Part shown: positions 52,553 to 62,328 of the stretch, piece after piece
How the letters are laid out: each line of letters starts with the position of its first letter
How positions within the stretch are numbered: position 1 is the first letter of the stretch
Source of the DNA: Paraglaciecola algarum
GTDB taxonomy: Bacteria; Pseudomonadota; Gammaproteobacteria; Enterobacterales; Alteromonadaceae
Direction: 5' to 3'
NCBI RefSeq assembly: GCF_021532655.1
Contig: NZ_JAKGAS010000015.1
Location: 29,609 to 93,608 of the forward strand
Length of the DNA stretch: 64,000 bases
Made by a program: the position numbers and the translations under genes
Notes under the pieces: generated by a model
What the model saw: only the letters and a program-made list of their open reading frames with translations
Told to the model about the DNA's origin: nothing
Database searches by the model: none

Positions 52553-54778
52553 TTAGACAAAATAATCAATTCCACCTAAGGCACCATTCACTATTTTTTG
52601 TTCAGTTATGCCTTGTTCAGACTCTTGATTGTCACCTGTATGTTCTCCTATGGAAGAGGCACTCTTCGCCAATTCGCTATCTTTTTGTGATTGACCATTT
52701 GATTCTTGTTTTACTGAAGATTGACCTAATTCAATGCCTTTTTCTGCCAACATTTCACGTAACCTTGGCGTAGCGTTGTCCATGGCGTCTCGAGCCTGTT
52801 GGGACTGAACGACAAAATTAACCGTGGCCGATTCACCAGACATAGCTACTTTAACATGCACAGAACCTAACTCGGCAGGATCTAATCGAATTTCAGCCAC
52901 TAAGTTTTTACTGTTTGCCATCCAGCGAACTTTATCAGCTAATTGCTGTAATCCCTCTGGCTTGGCTATGTTAACCGCTTTTTCAAACTTCGATTCAACC
53001 TGACTGAGTTGAGCTTGTTTGGTCTGTTCACCTTGAAGCTGGGATACATCTCTAGCTAGAGAGTGGTAAGTTTGAGAGTGTGCGGATGATTGCTGATCCA
53101 GACTTCTATTCAAACCGGCAGAAAAATCAACTAACTGAGAAATATTGTTGAGTATTTGCTCACTATTTTGCACAGGTGTTGTACTTGGATTAGCTTCAGT
53201 TACTTTAGCCAATGCTTCATTCACTAAAAATTTCAAATCAATCCCGGGTTCGCGACCTTGAGATAATTGGGTTTTGAATTCAGACACCCCAGATTTTAGA
53301 GCGCCGATAAACTCTTTGATAGGTGATGAAACTGTACTGGCAAAATCAGCTAATTCTCGATTAATACCAGTATCTAATACCTGACTGGTTTTAGCTTCAG
53401 TAACAGTGTCTTTACCTAATAATTGTTGAGCAATATTGTTAAGTACCTTGTCCAGTTGTGACTCAGGTAAATTCACCAATTGTTTTAAAGCAGTAGTTTT
53501 ATCCATAGAAATAGGCTGAGCCGCGACCATCTCATCAGAAATATTAGAGGTCTCAATAAAAGACGAATCAATCGCACTTGGCTCTTCTATCAAATCAATA
53601 AAGTTTACCGACTCATCAGACTCTAGCTGTGTTGATAACATGTTAGTGACGTGATGCTGCTGAACGTTCGGATGAGCTTCATCTGCTAATTGATTTTCTG
53701 ATACAGATCCTGCAGCTGGCTTAAATAATAAAAGTGCTCTTAATAAATCAATATTGTCATCTGACAACTTTTCGTCTGATTCAATTGCATCAATACTTGG
53801 TATTTGTTGTTCAGAGCCCTCAACATTTTCTTGCTTAAGCTTTACTTCCCCATTCTGACCTTCAGGACTGTAGAAGTCTTTGAAAATTTGTCTAAGCAAC
53901 TCAGGTTGTTCTTTTAACTCTGCAATCACTGCAGATACTTGGTCTTCACCGACTAGTTTTTTGCCAGGATCAAAGGAGTCACCACTGGTTATTTTATCTA
54001 TTATTTTTTGTGCTAACTTATCTAAGGCATCGCTACTTTGAACATAACTATGAGCATCTGTTGTATCGTTCGTAATTAACTCTTGATTTTCAACAGTTTC
54101 GTTAGTGGCGATTACCTCTTCATCTTTAATAGATACAATTAGCGACTTTTCTTTAATTATCTCTTTTTCGATAATATTTGTTTCTACAGATGAATCTGAT
54201 TCACCTGATAATTTTTGCAAGTTATTAACTAACTGTACCCATTCATCCAAATTATCTAGCTCAGTAAACAACTCTTTTCCGGAAGAGCTAGTCAACTTCC
54301 CATCAATAAAAGTCAATTTTTGCGATTCTTTCGTATCACTCAATATCTTAGATATATGAGCGTCAAGTTTAAGTGCAACCCTGTCATTCGCTACCTGATT
54401 GTCAGCTTGAATATTATCACCAGGTACATGCTTTTTGGTTTTATTTGCCTGTTCTTCTGTTGCTGAATCAGAGTCTTTATCGCTATTTTCAGACTTAACT
54501 AGTGTTGGCTTAGAGTCTATATCCCTCTGTTCCTTAGTAACTTGTTTGTCATCTTGCACAGAGTCATTGTTCGAGGGGGATATCTGAGCACTCTTTGACT
54601 GCGCATCTTTATAAACACTATTCTTTTTTGATGAAGGGGTAGTAGCATCTTTACTTTGTTGATCTTGCAACAAACGTTCAAAATCTTTACTTGAGCCTGA
54701 ATCTAATTGCTGCTCTTGGCTTGTACCTGTGGCAATAGCGGCAATATCTGATTTTGTAGTGGCAACTTGTTGCATCAT
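52553..54778 (-). CDS. fliK: Flagellar hook-length control protein FliK
   Basis: 741 residues, much longer than the ~400 of enteric FliK. The first ~580 residues are a hydrophilic, Ser/Asp/Glu/Lys-rich ruler of low complexity. The conserved C-terminal domain is seen at about 615-690, with AEIRLDPAELGSVHVKVAMSGESATVNFVVQSQQARDAMDNATPRLREML. It measures the hook and switches FlhB. A tail of about 45 residues follows. It heads the fliKLMNOPQR-flhB run behind a possible sigma-54 promoter. Confidence 0.94.
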   Translation of the reverse strand: MMQQVATTKSDIAAIATGTSQEQQLDSGSSKDFERLLQDQQSKDATTPSSKKNSVYKDAQSKSAQISPSNNDSVQDDKQVTKEQRDIDSKPTLVKSENSDKDSDSATEEQANKTKKHVPGDNIQADNQVANDRVALKLDAHISKILSDTKESQKLTFIDGKLTSSSGKELFTELDNLDEWVQLVNNLQKLSGESDSSVETNIIEKEIIKEKSLIVSIKDEEVIATNETVENQELITNDTTDAHSYVQSSDALDKLAQKIIDKITSGDSFDPGKKLVGEDQVSAVIAELKEQPELLRQIFKDFYSPEGQNGEVKLKQENVEGSEQQIPSIDAIESDEKLSDDNIDLLRALLLFKPAAGSVSENQLADEAHPNVQQHHVTNMLSTQLESDESVNFIDLIEEPSAIDSSFIETSNISDEMVAAQPISMDKTTALKQLVNLPESQLDKVLNNIAQQLLGKDTVTEAKTSQVLDTGINRELADFASTVSSPIKEFIGALKSGVSEFKTQLSQGREPGIDLKFLVNEALAKVTEANPSTTPVQNSEQILNNISQLVDFSAGLNRSLDQQSSAHSQTYHSLARDVSQLQGEQTKQAQLSQVESKFEKAVNIAKPEGLQQLADKVRWMANSKNLVAEIRLDPAELGSVHVKVAMSGESATVNFVVQSQQARDAMDNATPRLREMLAEKGIELGQSSVKQESNGQSQKDSELAKSASSIGEHTGDNQESEQGITEQKIVNGALGGIDYFV

Positions 54779-54924
54779 TTAAAATACACCCTTTAAAGTA
54801 AAGATGAGTAGCTAACTTACTGACTTTTATATCTTTTATACTTATAAAAAGCCGATAGAAAAGATCACGTTAATTTTATTTAAGCCAAACTATATAGAGT
54901 TTGCTGTTTCATGTGATGAATACA

Positions 54925-54939
54925 GCAAAGACTATTCCA
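54925..54939 (-). promoter_or_regulatory. Sigma-54 promoter candidate upstream of fliK
   Basis: Minus strand TGGAAT-AGTCT-TTGC. GG/GC spacing is right and TTGC is exact, but the -24 box deviates at several positions. It lies 147 bases upstream of the fliK start, within the fliJ-fliK gap. Confidence 0.45.
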
Positions 54940-54960
54940 ACTCTTAAAGTTCTTTACTCT

Positions 54961-55395
54961 TTACCCACGAATAAACTTTTGAATGGATAACTCATCCAAC
55001 ATCATTTGTTCTTGTTTTTGTTCTAATTTCTGTTTAGCTAATGCTTGTTTGTCTAACAATAATTCAACTGCTTTTCTTTTTCGTTGCTGTTGTAACCATT
55101 GGGTTTTTCTTTGTTCTGCCACAACTAAAGCCTGATTTAAATTCTGCATTTGTAACTCGCAAGCTTTATCCAACTTACCGATAAATTGTTGATGCTGACT
55201 AAAGGTTTGACTGCCTACTCCTTGCTTAGCTTTAACCTGAGCTTGGCGAAGGTAATCTAAACGGTAATTCTCTAAACCTGACAATTTTTGCTTATTTTCC
55301 AAAGCATAATGCTGGGCTACCTGAAAATCTTGGCTAAGTTTTTGTTCTTTCTGACGCTCCCAGTCAGCTACCAATTGTAATTGTGATTGAGACAT
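54961..55395 (-). CDS. fliJ: Flagellar export chaperone FliJ
   Basis: 144 residues forming one long antiparallel coiled coil (LQLVADWERQKEQKLSQDFQVAQHYALENKQKLSGLENYRLDYL is split by heptads; many Gln/Lys). FliJ sits inside the FliI ring and recycles export chaperones. It follows fliI by 4 bases and closes the fliEFGHIJ operon. Confidence 0.93.
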   Translation of the reverse strand: MSQSQLQLVADWERQKEQKLSQDFQVAQHYALENKQKLSGLENYRLDYLRQAQVKAKQGVGSQTFSQHQQFIGKLDKACELQMQNLNQALVVAEQRKTQWLQQQRKRKAVELLLDKQALAKQKLEQKQEQMMLDELSIQKFIRG

Positions 55396-55399
55396 ATAT

Positions 55400-56734
55400 T
55401 TAAGCCGCTCCTAACCCGCCACATAGGGTTGTCATTGCCCCTACACTTTGCTCAAAATCTAATACTTGTTGCATGCCTTGCTGTAAAAATGCGTTAATCG
55501 CTGGCTCCGCATTGATTGCCAAATCAATTCGGGGATCGGTACCTTTGGTGTAGGCTCCAATATTAATTAGGTCTTTATTTTGTTGATAATTTGAATATAC
55601 CTGCCGAACTCGCCTTGCATTTTGTACGTGTTCCTCTGAAACCACCATTGGCATAACCCGGCTAATAGATGCTTCAATATCAATCGCAGGATAATGCCCT
55701 GAGTCGGCTAAGTTTCGTGATAACACTATATGCCCGTCTAAAATAGCTCTTGCAGCATCTGCAATAGGATCTTGTAAGTCGTCTCCTTCGGTTAATACCG
55801 TATAAAAGGCAGTAATAGAACCTTGATTTTCATTACCATTCCCAGCTCGTTCAACCAAAGCGGGTAAACGTGCAAAAACGGAGGGTGGATAACCTTTAGT
55901 TGCAGGTGGTTCACCCACAGCTAAGGCGATTTCACGCTGTGCCATGGCATAACGAGTAAGTGAATCAATCAGCAGTAATACGTTTAAACCTTGGTCTCTA
56001 AAATATTCAGCGATAGTCACCGCAGTTTCACAACCTTTTAAGCGCATTAAAGGCGATGTATCGGCAGGTGCTGCCACGACCACAGCTTTTTGACGCTCTT
56101 CGTCACCTAGAATATCTTGAATAAATTCTTTTACTTCTCGTCCCCTTTCCCCTACTAATCCCACCACCACCACATCAGCTTTGGTTCCGCGAGTCATCAT
56201 GCCCATTAATACACTTTTGCCCACACCTGAGCCTGCAAATAACCCCATACGTTGGCCTGAGCCTACTGTGATAATCGAATTAATTGCTCGTACCCCCACA
56301 TCTAATGGCTGAGTGATAGGTTTACGGGTTAAGGGATTCATAGGTGGTCGTGTAAGGGGGACTCGTTTTTCAGCCTTTATGGGGCCTAAACCGTCTAAAG
56401 GCTGTCCATTGCCGTCGACTACTCGGCCCAATAATTCCATACCGACCGCTAAACCTTGCTCTCTATTAAGGGGTTGCACACGAGAGCCAGGCACTATGCC
56501 TTTCACCGCTTCTGTTGGCATTAAATAAGTAATGTTTTCAGCAAAACCAACCACTTCAGCTTCAATTTCACCGTCAACGGTTTGCACTAAACATTGGCTA
56601 CCTACTGGCATTTGGCAACCCACAGCCTCTAAAGTTAAGCCAATGCCTCTAACCAATTTCCCACTGGCAACTATGGGCGCTTGAGGCACTTGGTCTTTTA
56701 AATTTTTGATCCGACTTAACAGTGAACTGGTCAT
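55400..56734 (-). CDS. fliI: Flagellum-specific ATPase FliI
   Basis: 444 residues, F1-beta-like. Walker A FAGSGVGKSVLMGMM, Walker B LLLIDSLTRYAMAQREIALAVGEPP, and catalytic region GLVGERGREVKEF. It feeds export substrates to the gate. It begins 3 bases after fliH ends. Confidence 0.97.
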   Translation of the reverse strand: MTSSLLSRIKNLKDQVPQAPIVASGKLVRGIGLTLEAVGCQMPVGSQCLVQTVDGEIEAEVVGFAENITYLMPTEAVKGIVPGSRVQPLNREQGLAVGMELLGRVVDGNGQPLDGLGPIKAEKRVPLTRPPMNPLTRKPITQPLDVGVRAINSIITVGSGQRMGLFAGSGVGKSVLMGMMTRGTKADVVVVGLVGERGREVKEFIQDILGDEERQKAVVVAAPADTSPLMRLKGCETAVTIAEYFRDQGLNVLLLIDSLTRYAMAQREIALAVGEPPATKGYPPSVFARLPALVERAGNGNENQGSITAFYTVLTEGDDLQDPIADAARAILDGHIVLSRNLADSGHYPAIDIEASISRVMPMVVSEEHVQNARRVRQVYSNYQQNKDLINIGAYTKGTDPRIDLAINAEPAINAFLQQGMQQVLDFEQSVGAMTTLCGGLGAA

Positions 56735-56737
56735 AAA

Positions 56738-57568
56738 TCAGCTATCACTTGAACTAACGTGACTTAATCCTTGTTCTAGCAAGAATTTATCTAAAATATC
56801 TTTTACCCGACGTTCGACTGTCACATCCACTGCATTAGATTGAGTAATAATTTCGCAACCTCCAGCTGACATTTCCGCCGACTCAATCAGTTGCCAATTA
56901 TGCTTAGCGATTTCTTCGGCACTAAAATGATTATTAATTAATTCAATATCAGCAGGGTTAAGATGAACTTGATAAAATTTTTCTTGTATGGGTAAAGCTT
57001 TAAGGCCTTCTCTCAAGGCTTGGAAAATCATATCTGAATTGGTTTTCACTTCACTACGAATAACCGACTTAGCTAAACTCACCGCTAATAACACGAGTTC
57101 TTGTTCTAGCTCTTGTTCAACTTTATTAACTGGGTTTTGTAAACTATCTAACAAACCTTGCCAAGCGGCCATATTCTCTTGTGCTTGCTGTTCTCCAGTG
57201 GCTATGCCTTGAGCAGTTCCCTCTTCTAAGCCTTGTGCAAGCCCAGCTTCTGTTCCTTCAGCGAGTCCTTGTTCGTAACCTTGTTCTTTACCTTCTTTTT
57301 GACCCGCTTCAAAACCTTCTGCATGAGCTGCAGCCCTTATCGCCTCTATTTCTTCTGCGGTTGGTGGTAATATTTCCTCTTCTTCTTCAGGAGGCTCATA
57401 CTTCCAATCAGAACGACGATTCATTGCATTGGTGACATCAGGAGCACGTTGTTGAGTATCTTCGCCTACATAAGGAAATTCCCAAGTTGCAAATTCTTCA
57501 CTTATTTCATTTGTGTCATCTACTTCACTGACTTCACTTGTGACTAATTTTTCTTGTTCTTCAGTCAT
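56738..57568 (-). CDS. fliH: Flagellar ATPase regulator FliH
   Basis: 276 residues. An acidic, proline-containing N-terminal half leads into a long run of GxxxG-type repeats (EGFEAGQKEGKEQGYEQG, then LAEGTEAGLAQGLEEG; about 85-135) that form the helical stalk typical of FliH. The C-terminal FliI-binding domain begins near VEQELEQELVLLAVSLAKSVIRSE. It holds FliI at the C-ring. Confidence 0.94.
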   Translation of the reverse strand: MTEEQEKLVTSEVSEVDDTNEISEEFATWEFPYVGEDTQQRAPDVTNAMNRRSDWKYEPPEEEEEILPPTAEEIEAIRAAAHAEGFEAGQKEGKEQGYEQGLAEGTEAGLAQGLEEGTAQGIATGEQQAQENMAAWQGLLDSLQNPVNKVEQELEQELVLLAVSLAKSVIRSEVKTNSDMIFQALREGLKALPIQEKFYQVHLNPADIELINNHFSAEEIAKHNWQLIESAEMSAGGCEIITQSNAVDVTVERRVKDILDKFLLEQGLSHVSSSDS

Positions 57569-57621
57569 AGGTACTACTCAGGTCATGCCCACTTTGGCAG
57601 CAACAAGTAAACAGTATTGAA

Positions 57622-58662
57622 TTATAAGAATTCATCACCACCACCACCGCCTAACATGATTTCACCTGAGTCAGCTAAACGTCTAGCAACGGATAAAATT
57701 TCTTTCTGGGCTGTTTCCACTTCACTAATGCGCACAGGGCCCATAGCTTCGAGATCATCAATCAACATATCAGCAGCACGTTTGGACATATTTTTGGTGA
57801 TTTTATCTTTGAGTTCATCTTCAGCACCTTTGATGGCTTTAAGTAAGGCGTCTTGTTGAACTTCCCGCAGAATCGCTTGAATAGCTCTATCATCTACATC
57901 AGCCAAGTTATCGAATACGAACATAAGATCTTGAATTTGTTGACTCATTTCTTCGTCTTGTTCACGAATTGCATCCATCAACTGACCTTCAATATTAGTG
58001 TCTAGGTAGTTCATGATGTCTGCTGCAGATTTTAAGCCGCCCATTTTCGCTGCTTGTGTACCCGCTTGACCGGCAAACTGTTTCTCCATAATTTCATTTA
58101 ATTCTTGTAAGGCCGCTGGCTGTACTTCTTCTAAATTGGCGACACGCATCATTAAGTCTAAGCGCACTTTTTCTGGAAATTGACTTAAGATCTCAGCGGA
58201 TTGTTCCGCTTCTAAATAAGACATAACAATAGTTTGGATCTGCGGGTGCTCATTACGAATAATACTGGCCACTTGTTTAGAGTCCATCCATTTCAATGAA
58301 TCTAAACCTTTAGCCCCAGAACCCATCAAAATTTGATCAATTAAGTTAGCCGCTTTATCTTCGCCTAACGCTGAGGTTAAAGCACGTTTCACAAAGTCAG
58401 TGCTTTGGAAACCTATGGTACTGTAATTCTGAATTTCTTCGATGAAATGTTTATGCACAGCTGTTATTTTTGGCTGGGTCATATCATCAATTTGCGCCAT
58501 AGCTTGGCCCAATTTTTGAACCTGTTTCGGTTCTAAATGTTTTAAAATTTGCGCGGCATCATCTTCAGTAAGACTAAGTAATAAAATAGCGGCCTTGTCG
58601 ACACCTTCTAATTTGCCAACGTCGTAACTGGGCTCTTCAACCTGTTCATTTTCTTCTGGCAC
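57622..58662 (-). CDS. fliG: Flagellar motor switch protein FliG
   Basis: 346 residues. N-terminal FliF-binding domain (AAILLLSLTEDDAAQILKHLEPKQVQKLGQAMAQ), the EHPQIQTIVMSYLE motif in the middle domain, and the C-terminal torque helix with charged residues (LMFVFDNLADVDDRAIQAILREVQQDALLKAIKGAEDELKDKI). The C-terminus carries a glycine run (MLGGGGGDEFL). It follows fliF by 40 bases. Confidence 0.96.
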   Translation of the reverse strand: MPEENEQVEEPSYDVGKLEGVDKAAILLLSLTEDDAAQILKHLEPKQVQKLGQAMAQIDDMTQPKITAVHKHFIEEIQNYSTIGFQSTDFVKRALTSALGEDKAANLIDQILMGSGAKGLDSLKWMDSKQVASIIRNEHPQIQTIVMSYLEAEQSAEILSQFPEKVRLDLMMRVANLEEVQPAALQELNEIMEKQFAGQAGTQAAKMGGLKSAADIMNYLDTNIEGQLMDAIREQDEEMSQQIQDLMFVFDNLADVDDRAIQAILREVQQDALLKAIKGAEDELKDKITKNMSKRAADMLIDDLEAMGPVRISEVETAQKEILSVARRLADSGEIMLGGGGGDEFL

Positions 58663-58702
58663 AGTTTAATCCTCAATCCAAAAACAAAATATTAGCTGTA
58701 TT

Positions 58703-60406
58703 TTAGTCATCTAACATCATCCAGTTTTTCACAACTTGTGATGACAACTCTGGCTCATTGGCCACTAATGCTCGCACTGCTTTTAATACATCTTCATCTT
58801 TATGTAAATCTGGCAACATAAAGGTACCATCTGCTGCAAAGCCCACCTGCGACTCATCAAACTCTTCAGCTAATAAACTAATAGTTTCGTCGCCTAAGTC
58901 TAAGCCCTCATCAGCATCATCTTCATCTACTTTAATTTCATCTGGGTAAATAAGTTTACGTACCATAGGTCTCAATACAAATATAATCAGCAGTGAAATA
59001 ATAAATATTCCGCCACCTAATTTAAGCATAGGTAAAAACTTAGGATCTTCCCAGAATGGTAGCTCAGTTGCTGCCACATCATCATGGCGACTGAAAGGTA
59101 TGCTCACGACTTCTAAAGAATCGCCACGGGTTACATCAAAACCAATACCACCTTGCAATAAACGGCGAATGTCTAATAGCTCAGCCTGAGCTCTTGGAGT
59201 ACTGGTTATCGTGCCATCTTCAGCTATGGTATTAATATGATCTAATGCCACTGACACACTCAACCTGCGAATTACGCCCACTTGTTGTTTGGTGTGACTG
59301 ACTGTGGTGTCTAATTCGTAGTTTCGTGTCTCTTCTTTATGATTACGCCCAGGAGTAGAACGTGATGCATTCGTCCCAGTTGCTCTTTCAGGGATAGTTG
59401 CATCTAACGGTGGTTGATTGGTTAACGCGCCTGGAATACCAGCAATGGTTCCTCCGGTGCTTACATCTTCGACTGTCATTTCACTACGAACCGCTGGTAA
59501 ATCCGGGTTATATACGCGTTGCGTTTGCTCAACTGACGTAAAGTCCATAGACACGTCAGCTTGCGCTGTGTAATTACCTAAACCTAACACTGGGATCAAT
59601 ATCGAATCTATTTTTGCTATGTATTCATCTTCGCGTTTTTTCTCTAGCTCATATTCTTTACGAGCACGAGCTGATTCGGCACCTTGCGAACCTGAATTTA
59701 ATAAACGACCATTACTATTGGTGATCGTGACACGATCTGGCTCTAAACCTTGTACAGCCGAAGCCACAATATCAATAATAGAGTTTACTTCTTCAGAAGT
59801 AATCACAGCTCCGCGTCTTGGCGTCACCACTACTGTTGCACTAGCCTTTTTTTCACGACGAGCAAAGACGTTTTCTTTAGGTAAAGCCAACAAGACTTTG
59901 GCTCTTGATATAGCACTAATTTCTTCGATGGTACTGGCTACTTGTTTTTCGCGAGCATGTTTAAGACGTTCTTTTTCAACTCGCTGGCTTACCCCAAAAC
60001 CCATATCTTGCATGATGATATCGGCACCGCCAGATTCTGTTTGACTTAAACCTTGTCTAGCTAAACCTAACTTAATTGATTGATATTGGTCAGATGCGAC
60101 CTTAATGGTGTTACCTTCTAACACATATTCAATTTGAGCTTGATCCAAGTAATCTAGCGTGTCGATTAATTCATGGGTTTCCATGGTCGCGAGTGGTCTG
60201 TAGTCAGGCTCCTGGGCCCAAATCAAGATGAACACAGCTATAGCAACACATATGACTAAAGCCACAACTAAAGTAATTTGACGGACTAAGTCAGTATTAC
60301 CTATAGCATCCATGAAGGTAGATTTTTGTTCCAGCACACTATCATCTGCATATACATCTGAGTTCATATCAGAGACGGCTAGTTCGGTACTCGCTGCTTC
60401 AGCCAC
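58703..60406 (-). CDS. fliF: Flagellar MS-ring protein FliF
   Basis: 567 residues. Membrane helices at about 40-62 (QITLVVALVICVAIAVFILIWA) and about 455-477 (MLKLGGGIFIISLLIIFVL), with ring-building domains between (SAVQGLEPDRVTITNSNGRLL) and a C-terminal FliG-binding tail (ALVANEPELSSQVVKNWMMLDD). It forms the base ring on which the motor is built. It begins 10 bases after fliE ends. Confidence 0.96.
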   Translation of the reverse strand: MAEAASTELAVSDMNSDVYADDSVLEQKSTFMDAIGNTDLVRQITLVVALVICVAIAVFILIWAQEPDYRPLATMETHELIDTLDYLDQAQIEYVLEGNTIKVASDQYQSIKLGLARQGLSQTESGGADIIMQDMGFGVSQRVEKERLKHAREKQVASTIEEISAISRAKVLLALPKENVFARREKKASATVVVTPRRGAVITSEEVNSIIDIVASAVQGLEPDRVTITNSNGRLLNSGSQGAESARARKEYELEKKREDEYIAKIDSILIPVLGLGNYTAQADVSMDFTSVEQTQRVYNPDLPAVRSEMTVEDVSTGGTIAGIPGALTNQPPLDATIPERATGTNASRSTPGRNHKEETRNYELDTTVSHTKQQVGVIRRLSVSVALDHINTIAEDGTITSTPRAQAELLDIRRLLQGGIGFDVTRGDSLEVVSIPFSRHDDVAATELPFWEDPKFLPMLKLGGGIFIISLLIIFVLRPMVRKLIYPDEIKVDEDDADEGLDLGDETISLLAEEFDESQVGFAADGTFMLPDLHKDEDVLKAVRALVANEPELSSQVVKNWMMLDD

Positions 60407-60416
60407 TTGTTAGCTC

Positions 60417-60743
60417 CTAAACCGGCATGTTCATAATTTGTTTATAGGCTTCAAGTACTTTATTTCTCACTTGAATAGTGGCTTCAAAGGCAATACCTGA
60501 TTTTTCCTTAGCAACCATAACATCAGCTAGGCTTAAACTTTTATCACCCATTTCAAATGCAATAGCTTTATTTTTGGATTCTAGTTGCATGTCATTGACT
60601 GTATTCAAAGCATTACCAAGTAAATCAGCAAAATTTTGTGAAGAGGGATTTCCTTGGATAGCATTTGATTCGCCTAAACCTAATTTGGTTTGTGCTGCCA
60701 TGCCTTGCATTTCTTGGTAAAGGGCTTGTGCTTTAATATCCAT
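60417..60743 (-). CDS. fliE: Flagellar hook-basal body junction protein FliE
   Basis: 108 residues, the usual length. Its C-terminal half (LESKNKAIAFEMGDKSLSLADVMVAKEKSGIAFEATIQVRNKVLEAYKQIMNMPV) is the FliE signature. It joins the MS ring to the rod. First gene of fliEFGHIJ, behind an exact sigma-54 promoter. Confidence 0.96.
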   Translation of the reverse strand: MDIKAQALYQEMQGMAAQTKLGLGESNAIQGNPSSQNFADLLGNALNTVNDMQLESKNKAIAFEMGDKSLSLADVMVAKEKSGIAFEATIQVRNKVLEAYKQIMNMPV

Positions 60744-60807
60744 AGGAATACTCCAATCTCAAATTCTAGGTTAGTTTAATAAAATCAAACTGCTACCTTG
60801 AGTGTTA

Positions 60808-60822
60808 GCAAGTGAGGTGCCA
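60808..60822 (-). promoter_or_regulatory. Sigma-54 promoter upstream of fliE
   Basis: Minus strand TGGCAC-CTCAC-TTGC, an exact match to the sigma-54 -24/-12 consensus with correct spacing, 65 bases from the fliE start. Activation by FlrC (encoded just upstream) or FlrA is expected. Confidence 0.88.
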
Positions 60823-60924
60823 ACATAAACGCCCTTTCAAAAAAAATAAAATAAACCTTTAAATACAAGTACTTACCGACTTTTTATTGGTGCCATTTTA
60901 TTGACTATGATGAAAAATCAAACA

Positions 60925-60950
60925 TAAAAAAGTCGCCACAGTGGCGACTT
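60925..60950 (-). terminator. Terminator after flrC
   Basis: AAGTCGCCA-CAG-TGGCGACTT with a T-run on the minus strand (60932-60926 side). It separates flrBC from fliE. Confidence 0.9.
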
Positions 60951-60980
60951 CTTAAAGAGTAATAAAACTAAGCTAGAGTT

Positions 60981-62327
60981 TTAAGCGGGTAACTCGATAC
61001 CCACTTCACGCATTTTAGCTAATTTATATCTAAGGGTACGAGGGCTTATACCTAAACGCTCAGCTACATCTTTTCTGCGGCCTTTACAGCTTTGCAGAGT
61101 ATCCAAAATGATTTGATGTTCTTGTTGGCGTAGTTCAGAGCCTAATTTACTATTTTCGTCTTCTACTTTTGCCCCTTCAACCTGTAAATGATTAGTAGAC
61201 ATATCTTGTTCGATCATTAAATCAATGGCATCAATTTGTTGACCATCAGACAAAATAAGCGCTCGTTGGATTACGTTTTCAAGCTCACGAACATTCCCAG
61301 GCCAATTATGTTGCAATAACTTACTGCGACCAGCGGCAGTTAACTTAGGTATGGCATGACCTTGTTTTTGACAATGACGTTCAATTAAGTGCTCAGCCAA
61401 AGGCACTATATCTCCGGCTCGCTTATCTAATGGTAACCAAGTTAATGGAAACACATTGAGTCGATAATATAAATCTTCACGAAACTCGCCGTTATCCACA
61501 GTTTGTTTGATATTTCGATTACTGGTAGCAACGACGCGTACATCTAATGAAATAGTTTTACGGCTGCCTAAACGCTCCACTTCTTTTTCTTGTAAAACTC
61601 TCAATAATTTTGCCTGTAGGCTTAAATCCATTTCGCTGATTTCGTCTAACAAAATAGTCCCGCCCTGAGCTTGTTCGAACTTTCCTGGGCAAGCCTGTAG
61701 TGCGCCTGTAAAGGCTCCTTTGTCATAGCCAAATAAGGTGGCTTCGAGCATGTTTTCAGGGATAGCAGCACAGTTAATTGCCACAAAAGGTTGCTCACTT
61801 CGAGGAGATTGATCATGAATATAGCGAGCTAGCACTTCTTTACCTGAACCACTTGGGCCCAACACCATGACAGATGCTTCAGAGCGCGCCACTTTTTTAG
61901 CTAACTCCAATAATTGAACACTGCTTGGATCGTCAACTATAGGGGTTCTTGATTCTACTTTTTGTGCAGGCGCATAACGCCCAACCAAATTGAGTAATAC
62001 TTCTGGCGCAAAAGGTTTGGACAGATAATCTGTCGCACCATCACGCATAGCTTGTACGGCATCATCAATAGTGGCATAGGCTGTCATTAATAAAATCGGT
62101 AAGTTAGGAAACTTATGTTTAATATTCTTTAATAAGGATAAACCACTCATACCACCCATTTGGATATCACTTACCACCAAATCAATATTTTGTTCTGATA
62201 GTTTTACCAAGGCCTGCTCACCACTGTCTGCTTCAACGACTTGGTAATCCCCTAACTGCAAGGTATCGACTAGTGCTTCTCTTAGTCCGGCATCATCTTC
62301 TACGATTAATATTTTGGCTTGAGTCAT
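60981..62327 (-). CDS. flrC: Sigma-54-dependent flagellar response regulator FlrC (FleR)
   Basis: 448 residues from ATG 62327, chosen for its GGGAG ribosome binding site; longer frames extend into flrB. Receiver domain (LIVEDDAGLREALVDTL, phospho-Asp in VVSDIQMGGMSG), AAA+ domain with Walker A GPSGSGKEVLARYIHD and the sigma-54-contacting GAFTGA loop, then a Fis-type helix-turn-helix (RRKDVAERLGISPRTLRYKLAKM). Phosphorylated by FlrB, it turns on class III basal-body genes. It starts one base after flrB ends. Confidence 0.96.
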   Translation of the reverse strand: MTQAKILIVEDDAGLREALVDTLQLGDYQVVEADSGEQALVKLSEQNIDLVVSDIQMGGMSGLSLLKNIKHKFPNLPILLMTAYATIDDAVQAMRDGATDYLSKPFAPEVLLNLVGRYAPAQKVESRTPIVDDPSSVQLLELAKKVARSEASVMVLGPSGSGKEVLARYIHDQSPRSEQPFVAINCAAIPENMLEATLFGYDKGAFTGALQACPGKFEQAQGGTILLDEISEMDLSLQAKLLRVLQEKEVERLGSRKTISLDVRVVATSNRNIKQTVDNGEFREDLYYRLNVFPLTWLPLDKRAGDIVPLAEHLIERHCQKQGHAIPKLTAAGRSKLLQHNWPGNVRELENVIQRALILSDGQQIDAIDLMIEQDMSTNHLQVEGAKVEDENSKLGSELRQQEHQIILDTLQSCKGRRKDVAERLGISPRTLRYKLAKMREVGIELPA

Positions 62328-62328
62328 G

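Noticed and set aside
54851..54858. GCCGATAG resembling a sigma-28 -10 element
   Set aside because: On the plus strand it points away from fliK into fliJ/fliI antisense, and no TAAA-type -35 is found at the proper spacing.
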